Assembly: GCA_963921825.1 (NCBI GenBank)
Contig: OY997593.1
Location: 42,175,111 to 42,239,110, forward strand
Direction: 5' to 3'
Length of the DNA: 64,000 nucleotides
Origin: Erodium maritimum
Taxonomy: Eukaryota > Streptophyta > Magnoliopsida > Geraniales > Geraniaceae
The notes beneath the pieces are model-generated. The model saw nothing but the letters and a program-made list of their open reading frames with translations, was not told where the DNA came from and made no database searches. The position numbers and the translations under genes were made by a program. The first letter of the stretch is position 1. Every line of letters begins with the position of its first letter. Positions 45,540 to 56,421 of this stretch are shown piece after piece.

Positions 45540-45680
45540 TCACGCGTACGTGGATAAGGTGTACAGGTCAAAGATCCTACTATTTGCATTCAAAGGTAGA
45601 TCCATTCTCTTTGTCTCGTTTTCTTCCTTGATTATACATCCTGTTTGTGGTTCTTTTCGAAAAGTTTTGCAGGGGTTGTT
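45540..45680 (+). promoter_or_regulatory. 5' leader of the NLR remnant with a probable UTR intron
   Basis: A donor-like AAAG|GTAGATCC lies at about 45595 and an acceptor-like TTTTGCAG|GGG at about 45672, just before the start ATG. A short intron in the 5' UTR is common in this NLR group. It is an inference from motifs only. Confidence 0.4.
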
Positions 45681-48153
45681 ATGGCTACTTTGGTGGCCGA
45701 GTGTGGCATAGTAGCTTCACTTGCATCTCCACTGCTGGGATGTGCCAAATTTGTGTTTCGCCCCATCTACGTTACCACCATCAATTTGTTGAATCTATCA
45801 TCCAATCTCGAAGCTCTGCAGAGGATGGTGCAGGATCTGAGTGACCTGAGAAAGCAGGTCAGCCAACAAGTGGACGAGACAGAGAGGAATGGAGGAGTGG
45901 CGGAGACAGGCTGGAGAGATTATAGATAGCAACAACCACAGCACAAGAGTCTCTGGTGGTTGTTTCTTCAGCAAGAAAGTGAGCAAGACTCTCGCATATT
46001 AAGGGAGGCGTATCCGACTCAGTTGGTGCTCACACAACGTCAAGAGCCGGTGGTTGAGCACATCCCTGTTGTTTCAGTGCAAGACCACACTCATGGGGCT
46101 GTTGGGTAAGGATGGAGTGACAAGTATTGGTGTTTGGGGGATGGGCGGTGTTGGCAAAACCACTCTCTTAAAGAATCTCAACAATAACCTCTCTAACTCT
46201 ACCAAGTCTTTTGGCAAAGTCATCTGGATTACCGTATCCAGAGAAACAAATCATAATCAAGTCCAGACCAAAATAGCTCAGAGATTGGGGTTTGATCTCA
46301 AAGTAAGCATGGCTGCTCGGCTTCACCGGAGGCTTTTAGTGGAACCTAAGTTCCTTCTCATCTTAGATGATGTTTGGGAGCCTCTTGATTTACACTTCTT
46401 GGGCATTCCACAGCCACATGTTCACAGAGGTTACAAGATTATACTTACGACTCGATCTCAAGCAGTTTGTAACCAGATGGAGATGGATGAGCACTTGAAA
46501 CTACTTACTTTGAATGAGAATGAAGCTTGGCAATTGTTCGCTGCAAACCGTTGGGGAGGTGGCTAATTCGGAAAAATTAGTTTCACATGCAAAAGCTATC
46601 ACTAGAGAATGTCAAGGCTTGCCCTTGGCGATCAAGGTTGTTGGGGCAGCTATGACAAGGAAGGAAAGGGTTGAGCTATGGGACGATGCCTTGAACGAGT
46701 TGAGGAGGTCAAGACCTTTTGCCCCAGGCATTGAGAAACAGGTATTCAATCCTATAAAGTGGAGTTATGACTCTTTACCGGATGAGACATTCAAATCTTG
46801 TTTCTTGTTTTGTTGTTTATATCCTGAGGACTATCAGATAGATACGAATGCGCTTGTGCGGTGTTGGGTAGGGGAAGGGTTGATACCTGTAGAATCAAGC
46901 TACAAGGATTCATTCAACCGCGGAATTGCTACATTACTAGTTCTAAGACAATCTGGTTTGTTGGAGGATGGCAAGTACAGTTGGACAGTCACAATGCATG
47001 ATATCGTTCGTGATGTTGGTATATGGACTGCATCTTCCTTAAAATATGGTCCTAAGTCTCTCATTCTTTCTGGAACTAGTTTGGCTTATATCATGGAAAA
47101 AGTTGAAGGTAGTGAATCTCTGAAAAGAGTTTCATTGATCAAGAACAAGATTGAGAATTTGCCGGATGATTATGCAGTGATGCAATGCCATGAGGGGTTG
47201 TCTTTATTTTTACTAGGTAATGAATTCAGTGACAAAGTTGCAGAATTTTTGTTGCAAGGATTTCGATCATGCAGAGTAGTGAACATGATCAGCACTAATT
47301 TCAAATCATTGCCTCGTTCCCTTATGCAATTTCGAAACCTTAGAACTCTTCTTCTAAAGGGTTGTAGTGACCTCAAAGAATTACCGGCATTGGGGTGGGA
47401 AGGGCTTGCAAAACTGGAGATGCTTGATATGTCTAGAACCGCTATCAGAGAATTGCCTAGAGGGGTCAAAATGTTGATCAAGTTATGTGAAGTGCATCTA
47501 GTTGACACTAAAAGGCTAGTAAGCATCCCGGATGAAGTATTTTGCATGTTGTCGTCTTTAGAAGTCGTAAACATGGAAGGTAGTGAGTACGAATGGGGGT
47601 TGAAGGAAGAAGTAGGAGATGGAAAAGCACATTTGGAAGAATTAGGAAACCTCACCAAACTAAGAGAGTTACACATTACAATGAAGAGGAAGACAAGTCT
47701 TAACTCCCAAGTGGATATTGACAAGTTTTCGCCTTGTCATTGGCGTGAAGGCGCTCCCTTTCGGATTTCGTGGAGGAAAGAGGGAGTTGTACATTGCGAG
47801 TATTGATTTTTCAGAAAAGGAAGAAAGGGTGGAGTATTTGTTAAGTAGTACAAATGCAAGTTCTTTGTGGCTTCATGGTTGTGAAGGGTTGGACAAGATG
47901 GTACAAAACTGGGCACTTAGTAACATTGCTCCATGTTCTACTTTGAAATCACTCAGTATCAATGATTGCAGCTTCATTTCAAGAGAAGGATACATTGGTG
48001 CCCAATATGATCTGCTTCCTGAATTGGAGCATGTTCATCTGAATGGACTCGAGGGTGTAGAGAACCTTTCACAATTATTTGGCCCCCTCGGACTCAGGTT
48101 CTCTAAACTAAGGCAGCTCACCCTATGGAAATCAGGGATCTCAACAGTAATGG
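45681..48153 (+). pseudogene. CC-NBS-LRR (RPS2/RPS5-type NLR) pseudogene, cut off by an LTR
   Basis: From the ATG at 45681: a coiled-coil domain (NLSSNLEALQRMVQDLSDLRKQV), then NB-ARC with P-loop GMGGVGKTT, kinase-2 LLILDDVWEP, TTRSQAVC, GLPLAIKVVG, LYPEDYQID and MHDIVRDVGIW (MHD), then leucine-rich repeats to about 48150. The reading frame changes near 45895, 46000, 46085, 46545 and 47740, so at least five indels have accumulated, and a TAA falls near 46000. Type members are intracellular immune receptors that guard host targets of pathogen effectors. The LRR region ends at 48153, where LTR sequence starts; no continuation is found after 55212. Confidence 0.92.
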
Positions 48154-48801
48154 TGTCACGCCCCAAATCCGGTTTTGACCGGACTCGAGACGTGAACTAA
48201 AATAAAATAAAAACAATAATAAAAGTAAATTTAATAATGTAAAATTCCAAGTAGTTCATAATCAAAAACCGATTCCACGAGTAAAACGCTCCAATACCAA
48301 TAAATAACGAAATATAATTCTGAAATTAAGTTTCAAATCAACAATAAAATACTGCGAGTCAACGCTCAAATCCAAATAACTGAATACAAGGTTTAGTTCA
48401 TAAAACATAGTACGTCTCTACTAAATAACTAAACCCCACGGACTCTCGATGAGCTACCGAGCTCTGAGACGTCCTCTACACCGAGTCATCATTGAAACCT
48501 GTAAAACAGTAAAAACAGAGGGGGTGAGCTTTCGCTCAATAGGAAAAAGTAGTAAAGAGAAAGGACTTATGCTCCGTTACCAGAAATACTCGATCAGTAA
48601 CTCTTACTAAACTGATAACGTAAATAGAAACTGACATAAACACAATATTATCGGTAATAGGACCAAGCTAACGAACCAAGCAAATAACCGAACATTATGC
48701 TGCTAAGACCACTACGAAACGTTACTCAGATCCGACATCACATGACAAGACAAGTACCCATGACAACCCAATCACCAAGAACAACTCACAAATACATCAT
48801 A

Positions 48802-51800
48802 CCGGAATACACCCTCGATCTAGATGTCTTCCCGGACACACAGCATCGGGGTGAAGCAAACACGTCATACCGGAATACCCGTCGGTCTAGATGTCTTCCC
48901 GGACACACAACGTCGGGGTGAAACAATACATCATACCGGAATACTCATCGGTCTAGATGTCTTCCCGGACACACAGCATCGGTCTAAAGTCCGCTTATTT
49001 TTTTAAAAGGGTAACCTTTTGCAAATTTGAAACGACGGGGTAAGATTTTGCAATAAGTGTATTTCTTAAAAAGGAAATCAAAAAAAAGGGGGAAGAGCTG
49101 GTCTGGGCTGAAACTTGGGCCTTCAGGATTGAGCCCATTAACGCGCGTGCCTGAGCCCAGTAACGCATGAGCCCGACCCAATTGCCAGACCTAACCCTAG
49201 TGCGACTGTTCACGTCTCATTTGCACGCACGCACTGCGAGACATCTTCTAGCTCTCGCCTCTTCTCTCTGCGAACCCGACCTCAAAGCTTGTTGTCGTCC
49301 CTCCTTCTCCGATCTCCGTCGATCTCCTTCTCCTCCTTCATCTTCTTCTGCTACCTCGCCCTCGCCTCCACCTCTCCTTCCCTCCTGAGCACCGCCCGAG
49401 CCCCTCCGTGCAAGAGATTGAACCACGCCGGAGAAACCTCTCTAGGTTCGCTGTCCCGGACGCGATTCGACACCGGTGACGAGAAACAATAGGTCCGAGT
49501 TGTTCCTTGTCGTCTTCTCCTTCTTCTTCGACCTCGCCGTGGCGGAAAGCGTACCTTTCCGAGCTCGATTCGAGCGGCGTGGGTCAGAACCATCGTTGGC
49601 GATCTCGCGAACCCTAGATCTGAGACGGGGTTGGTTCTTGACACCGCGCCGGACACCTTCGCCCTCGTCCAGCCACGGCCTGAGCTCCGTCGTCCCTTCC
49701 CGAGCTTCGCTGGCATGTCACGTTGAGTTCTGGGTATTTTCGCCGCCGAAGACTGTGGCCGGAACACACGAGCATCGCCGGAGCTCTCTACGAGCTCGGG
49801 CACGAACCAGGTGACTTGGGCCTTGGGCCTGGGCGGAGCTGGGCCAGGACAACCGTTGGGCCAAGAGACGAGCATGGGCCGGAGGCTCGAACCGTGGGCC
49901 AAGCCCAGGTCCGAAGGGGTTCTGGACTCGGGCTTAGGTCCGGGTCTGGACCGGGTCTGAGGTCGGGTTCGGGTCGGGTCTGGGTCTGACCGGGTCCGGT
50001 TTTTGGGCCGGGCCGGATCCGGGTCTGGTTCGCGGATCCGGGTCGGATCCGAGTCGGACAGATTTAAATTAAATAATTAATAATTTTATTTGGTTTAAAT
50101 TTGGTATTTAAAAGACGTTTTGGACAAATCCGAGGACTTTGGACATACCGGAACGAACTGGACTTTTTAACTGTTAAAACCCAGACTTGGACTTCGTGGA
50201 TTTCTCCCTAGAAGATCGGAGTTAGGCCAAGACGTCAGCAGCTAGGAGACGCAGCTGTTGTATCGTGTTGAGGTAGGGAAAGTAGCGGATACCGCTTTAA
50301 TTACGGAAACTTACTAGCGAGCATGCTTAGGAAATAATAATAACCGGAAAGGTCCTAGATGGCATATAGGATGTGATTCACTAGAATAGTTGCTTTCGTT
50401 TACTGAATACCGGACGAGTCTTAGTAACGTGTAGGATGTGATTCACTAGATTATCTGCTTTGAATACTTGGGAAATTGTCGTGCTGGTAGATGGGCTATG
50501 TCGAGCCCTAGGTTTACGTGATGTGTGTTATACCCGCTGTGTGAGAGTCTAAATAAGATTATACTCGGTGTTGCATGTTGTGACTATGTGTGGGAAAGTG
50601 TGCCGTGTTTGATATAATGTGAACTCTTGGTGGTGATATGACTGGGTGAGTGATAGACCGGCTGTGTGCTAAGTTGAGATGGTCCGGTTTGTATACCGAG
50701 ATCGGCTTGGCTTTGTGCTGCGTGTTTTATCCTTGTTGTTTGTGCCAAGAAAAGACGTAACCGGAGTAGTACCTACACCGTGGGATAGTTCCGGTGTAGT
50801 GTATCGAGGCCAAGGATGGTGTGATGGATACCCGAGTCTCTGTGATTAGAGGACTTACGACCGAGGTGTGTGCCGGTCCAGTACGTATGTTGGGTAAGGT
50901 CTGTATCTGTGTGCGCGGAAGACATCGGACTGAGGGATTTCCGGTTGAGGATGTTACCCTCAGTCTCATTGAGAGGAAGATATCGGGACTGATGATGTGT
51001 GGTCCAGTACGATATATGAGGCTCAGTGCAAATGGCTTAGTGCATTCAACGACGTTGGAAATATTGTACGATATCTGTGTGTATCTCGCTGTGTGTCCTT
51101 TTCTTGTTGTTTTGCTTTGTGAATTTCTTCTAAGTATGTTTATGACTTCGTGAAAGTGGTCGGTAACCGGGTGTTGGGACCGAGGCTTCGTGTTCCGGTG
51201 CAACATAAGTGGACGGGCTGTGATAGCCGGAGACGTTGGAAATGGTTTTACTATGTTTAGGGTGGGTCTGATGTGTGTGCCGTGCGTGCTGTCTGGCTTT
51301 GTGCATTGGGTTAAGTGTGACTTTGGTCTTGTGAGAGTGTTTGGTGACTCGAGGTGTTGTTATACCTGATTCCTATGTTGCCGTGCGAGATCGCACGTGT
51401 GGTCGGTTGTGAGATAGCCGTGGGCTTATTCACTGAGAATTGTTAGGTGATGAGTGTCAAGAGCTAGTTGTGGAATTGGTATGGGTTCGGTTCGTTGTGA
51501 GTTGTTTTACGGGTTGTGCCAGAGTGGAGGCCAAGTGTTGTCTTGGAGTAATCGTTTAATTTGACTTTAATAGTTGTGCTTTACTAGTATTCCCTAATTG
51601 GACGGTTACCCGTGGTGATGAACTGAGTTTCAGTGAGTTTCAGATCCTTAACTAATTTTTTACTGAGCGTAAGCTCATCCCCTTACTTTGTGGTGTTTCA
51701 GGTGTTGAGTGGGACCTGGACTAGCAGGATTCTTGGAGCTAGGGAGCTGACGGGGATTCGGGCTAGTGTCTAGAGACGTATAGTCTTATTACTGTTTTGA

Positions 51801-52140
51801 CTTGTTTTCATTATCGAGTTGTTGACTCGTTGAAACATTGAAACGTTAAATTCCATTTGAGACCTGTTTATTTATGTTTACTACTTATTTATCTCTTATC
51901 TTAAGTCGCGTCTCGAATTCGGTCAAAACCGGATTTGGGACGTGACAATCGGGGTGAAACAATACATCATACCAGAATTTCCATCGGTATGGATGTCTTC
52001 CCGGACACACAGCATCGGAGTGAAACAATACATCATATCGGAATGTCCATCGGTCTGGATGTCTTCCCGGACACACAGCATCGGGGTGAAACAACACATC
52101 ATACCGGAATACCCATCGGTCTAGATGTCTTCCCGGAACA
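48802..52140. repeat. 66-bp tandem repeat, six units, split by a solo LTR
   Basis: Each unit contains ATGTCTTCCCGGACACACAG and ATACATCATACCGGAAT. Three units lie at 48802-48982 and the remainder at 51953-52140. The nested LTR entered the third unit with an ATCGG duplication. Confidence 0.88.
48983..51947 (+). mobile_element. Solo LTR, Tekay-type (2.97 kb, +)
   Basis: Its 3' end ACCGGATTTGGGACGTGACA matches the other LTRs. The 5-bp duplication ATCGG flanks it (48978-48982 and 51948-51952). It contains a donor-like GTTGAG|GTAGGGAAAG (50272/50273), a hairpin at 51664-51677 and an acceptor-like GTGTTTCAG ending at 51701. A CCGGGTC-rich block lies at 49920-50060, as in solo LTR A. Confidence 0.9.
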
Positions 52141-52211
52141 CACATTGGGGTAAATCTCATCGCATACATACCGGACCGGCACACACCTCGGTCGGGTATC
52201 TTCCCGTCACT

Positions 52212-55200
52212 CGGGGTACCGCAGCTCGGGATCTTGGGCAGAGTTGGGGCTGTTGCGTATCGCCTTGCGTTGCCACCGCAGCTCGGGAACGTTCATAACG
52301 TCTTCCACGTGTCCCAACTGCGGAAGTACACTGCGGACCCCTCCCACGTGATTGAGTGGACAGACATTGAGGTAGCTGAGGATGTTTCATATGAGGAGCA
52401 GCCAGTCAGGATTCTGGATAGGCGAGAGCAGGCCTTACGTGGCATGACTATCCCACTGGTGCGAGTACAGTGGAAGCACCAGGGAGCAGAGTCGACCTGG
52501 GAGCGCGAGGATGAGGTTCATGCGAAGTACCCCAACCTGTTCGACCCTTGAGGTACGTTCGTTTTAAATTTCGGGGACGAAATTCTCTTAAGGCGGTAGA
52601 TTGTAAGAACCACCCCCGGTCGATCTCGGTCGAACCGGAGGTTTTTGGCGAAAGTTGACTTTTTGCCAAAAAAGTCAACCGAGGAGTCCGGGAGTCATTC
52701 GGGACCTTTCCAAGGCCCAAAAAGCTTAGTTGTCGTTACGGTTAGCTTAATTGGGCCGTTCCCTTTCAATTGACTGTAATTGTGGAAAAGTCAAATGTCG
52801 GTCAATTTCGGGTCAAACATCGGTTAATTAAGGACGAAGACTAATTAATTAAATGTGCTGAGATTTAAATTGGATTAAAGTGGTCCCCACATGGACACTT
52901 GTCCATGTTGGCTTGGGGAGAAGAAAGAGGGTAAGAATGACCCTTTTATCCTTACAAGGTGGGCATGAGAGACATTTGGGCATGGGGGTATTTTGAGAAC
53001 TTCCCCTTTAGGGTATATGACTCACCTTTGAGGCATTTCAGCCATTATTCTATTGTTGGCCGAAATTGAGAGAGAGAGGAAGAAGAAAGGGGGTTTTGGA
53101 AGCTTGAAGAAGAAGAAAGGAGGAAAAAGGGGGTCTTGAACCCATTTTCTACCCAAATCCTTCATTTCTCACTTGTTTCTTCACCTATTCTCCATCCTAA
53201 AGGTAAATCCCCAACCCTTTTTCGTTTTTGATTGATTTGGTTCATGGGTTTTGAGGAGAAATGAGGAATTTGGTTGTGTTTTGGAGTTTGGTGTTTGGAT
53301 GATGAATTTTTGGAGAGAAATGATGTTGGATGATTGATTTTGTTGAGTTTTGTGGAGTTTTGATGAAGACCCATGTTGGCTGTTGAAGTAGAGACATTTT
53401 AGGGTCTGTTTTGGAGCTTTGGGAGGTCATCAATGGAGGTTTTGGGGGTTAAAATCGTGAAAAACCGAAGCTGGAGGAAGAAGAGGCGAACAGTGTCAGA
53501 CCCGTCACGGATCCGTGACGGGCACCGTAACGGGAGACGTCACAGCTCCATGAGGGAGACCGTGGCGGCGTCAGTCACGGCTCCTTGAGGAGAACCGTGA
53601 CGGCGCAGCCAACGGATCCGTGACCAGATCCATTACGGTGTCCGTCAAGGCTCTGTGACCAGAACCGTGACAGACCTGAATTGGGCCTTTTAGGCCCATT
53701 TTGTTGGATTTTGAGTAATTGGGACGGTTATCTATAACCGAGTCCTTTTGGGGTTAATTGGGAATGTTTTCCTCTTTAAACCTTTGTGAATTACTCTTGA
53801 TTCGTGAATTGTTTTGTGATCCAAGACTTTGTACTCGAGCTTGACGGAGGAGGAGACCCTTGGATCTCGTGAAGTGAAGGAGGAAGCTAGCCAGGTCGTC
53901 CGCAGCTAGGATTGGAGTGCTTTTGAGGTAGGGAAAGTAGCGAATACCGGTTTAATTGCGGAAAGTTACTAGTATGCATATAGGTTGTAATTACTTGTTT
54001 TACTGATTAGAATTGCATGATTAGGATGTAAGGAACGAGTGAAATGAGGGATAGCTTACGTGCCATGTCGAGCCGTAAGTTTGGGATTGACGTGCTGTAG
54101 AAATGCATGCGGGCCATGTCGAGCCCTTAGGTTGCGTGTTGATTGAAATGCAATGATCTTTGATTGAGATGCATGATTTGTGACTTAGCCGTGTTTAATT
54201 GAGAAGCATGATTGGTATACTCAGTGTAGCATGTTGTTGCTATGTTTGGGCAAGTGTGCCATGTGTGATGTGATGTGAACCATTGGTTTTGATATGATCG
54301 GGTGAGTGATAGACCGATGTGTTGTGTTATGGTGAGTTGGCTCGGTTGGTATACCGTGGTCGAACTATGGCATTGAGATGCGTGTTATTCTCTTGATGTG
54401 TGTTCCAAGAGGAGGTGTGTCTGGTATGATACCTACACTGAGAGAGTATACCGGTGTAGGGTATCTAGGCCGAGGATGGTGTGATCATTACCCCGATGCT
54501 GTGTGGTATGGGAAGGCGTACGACCGAGGTATGTGCCGGTCCAGTATGCATGAGGCACTGAGTCTACGTGACGGGAAGACATCCGACTGAATGTATTGCC
54601 GGTCAGGGATGTGCCCCGAGTCTACGTGACGGGAAGATATCGGGACCGATGTTGTGTGGTCCTGTACGATATAAGTGGTTGTGTGCATTCGGTGATGTTG
54701 GAAACTGCTGTACGGGATTGTGTTCGTTCCGCTGTGTGTTCTATGCTTACTGTTTGGCTGTGTGCGTTGTTTTAAGTGCGATTATGGTCTTGTGAGAGTG
54801 AGTAGTGGTTGGTAATTTCCTATGGACGTTGTTAGTAGTTATGCTTTGCTAGTATGCCCTAATTGGATGGTTACTCGTGGTGATGAATGGATGTTCATAG
54901 CCTTAACTACTTTTCCTACTAAGCGAAAGCTAACCCCTTACCTTTTTGTTTTTCAGGTTGTGAGCGGGATCTGTGCTAGCAGGATTCTCGGCACTTGGGA
55001 GCCAGCGAGGGTCTTATCTAGTTGTCTAGCGACGTACTGTTTATTTGAACTAAACACTTTATTACTGGTCTTTATGAGCTTTTGACTCATTTTATCGGAT
55101 TTATATATTTCGAAGTATTATTTTAAAACTTATTTCCTTTGAATCGCTTTAATTATTTATTACTTTAAGTTCACGTCTCGAGTCCGGTCAAAACCGGATT

Positions 55201-55212
55201 TGGGGCGTGACA
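52212..55212 (+). mobile_element. 3' end fragment of a Tekay-type element: chromodomain, polypurine tract and 3' LTR
   Basis: The end of a gag-pol frame (52234-52551) carries the integrase tail and chromodomain, very close to the end of the young element's polyprotein. A purine-rich tract and the LTR (52612-55212, TGTAAGAACC...GGGGCGTGACA, 2.6 kb) follow. The LTR belongs to the same subfamily as solo LTR B. The rest of the element is absent, so it is a broken fossil. Donor-like GAG|GTAGGG is at 53927/53928, the hairpin at 54920-54933 and acceptor-like TTTTTCAG ends at 54956. Confidence 0.9.
53490..53675. repeat. GTCACGG/CCGTGAC palindrome cluster in the 52612 LTR
   Basis: Some ten CCGTGAC/GTCACGG-type motifs in both orientations, including CCCGTCACGGATCCGTGACG. 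It is the counterpart of 17440-17575 and lies about 0.9-1.06 kb into the LTR in both copies. Confidence 0.85.
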
Positions 55213-55545
55213 ACCCTACTCATTTTTCATTTTTTTTTACTTCTTTGATTTATTTTCACATGGATCTGACCAGATCTGTACTGTGCTTTGGGGATGGAAT
55301 TTATTATGATTTCTTTATTAATGGGGTTTGAAATTTAGATTCTTTACTAATAGCATTTCTGAGTATTGTGTTGTATATTGAAGGATTTGCGTACTCATGG
55401 ATTCTATGTCAGTGGAGATTCCTCTATTGCTTTTGCTTTTTGTACTGGTTTTGTTGGACTTAGTTTTTGGTGTGTGGTTTCTATCTAAAGACGCACATTA
55501 CCTTTTTAATGCTTTTACTTCTCTTTGATCAAAAATAAAAATAGA
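55213..55545 (+). mobile_element. Possible LINE 3' UTR remnant
   Basis: It is T-rich with GTGTGTGGTTTCT and ends TTGATCAAAAATAAAAATAG, the same style of 3' end as the LINE at 1-6793. There is no coding sequence and no duplication was found. Confidence 0.35.
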
Positions 55546-55549
55546 TACA

Positions 55550-56087
55550 CTATTGATAAATTTACCGAGTAGGTATTTTTATGAAATTTCAAGTATGAAT
55601 GAATTGAAAAAAGAAAAGTAATATTAAAATTAAAATTAAAATAATGAATTATTAATAGGAGAATTAAAGAAAATATTACAATTGAATAAAAAAAATATTT
55701 TTTAAAACTGAAATCATATAAACTGATATTTTGAAATATATAAAAACTTATTTTTTAAAATATTTTTTGAAATAGATCTTATTTTTTGAATTTTAAAAAT
55801 ATGTTTTTTGAAATATATAAATATATTATTTTATTATAATATGAAAAAATGATTTTTGAATTATATAAAAATATGTTTTTTGAAATATATAAAAATAATA
55901 TTTTTGAATTAAATGAAAATATGATTTTTTTAAAATAAAAATAATTTTCATAAATAAAAGCTGAATTTATATGATAAAAAAATTAATTTTTATGTATTTT
56001 TTAAATTAAAGTATGAATTTTTGAAAACAAAAATAATTTTCGTAAATAAAAGATGAATTTTAAAAAATATATTTTATTTTATAAATA
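55550..56087. other. AT-rich stretch, no gene seen
   Basis: Degenerate ATATAAAAA/TTTTTTGAAATA repeats like the interiors of the MULE-type MITEs. I found no paired inverted ends, so it may be an eroded MITE. Confidence 0.4.
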
Positions 56088-56271
56088 GAGAAATTTTCAT
56101 TTTAATACCCTAACAATGAAGAGTATTATCATAATAGTTTTTTTAACTTTTTCTGTCCATAAATAACATAAAATTAACGATCGGATACTAATGTAAAATT
56201 AAATTTTTGGTTTAGATATAAAAATGTAAAAATAAAATTGTCACCACCTGATATTATAATGAAATTTTCTC
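56088..56271. mobile_element. Small MITE-like element
   Basis: GAGAAATTTTCATTTTAATACC at the left is roughly complementary to GATATTATAATGAAATTTTCTC at the right. The body is 184 bp and AT-rich. The flanks share only about five bases (AAATA), so the target duplication is not secure. Confidence 0.4.
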
Positions 56272-56421
56272 AAATAAGTACAAAATAAAACGAGGCTGGG
56301 CATATTTACATCTGGTTGAGAACGTGTGTGACGATTTTACACATGGAAAAGTAATATTAACAAAAAGCTAATTAAACATATTCTCACTATTGACCAATTC
56401 AACTGGGTCCCACTCCCATCA

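Larger units (their letters stand above)
48154..52211 (-). mobile_element. Tekay-type LTR fragment (-), split by a solo LTR
   Basis: It starts TGTCACGCCCCAAATCC next to the NLR remnant, with the conserved hairpin at 48525-48538 and an acceptor-like site at 48499-48500. It consists of about 830 bp, then the nested solo LTR (48983-51947), then about 260 bp more. It is incomplete and is joined at about 52212 to a plus-strand fragment of the same superfamily. It is broken. Confidence 0.82.

Noticed and set aside
48154-55212. A single LTR element inserted in the NLR
   Set aside because: The outer LTR ends face outward and the flanks share no duplication, so one simple insertion does not explain it.
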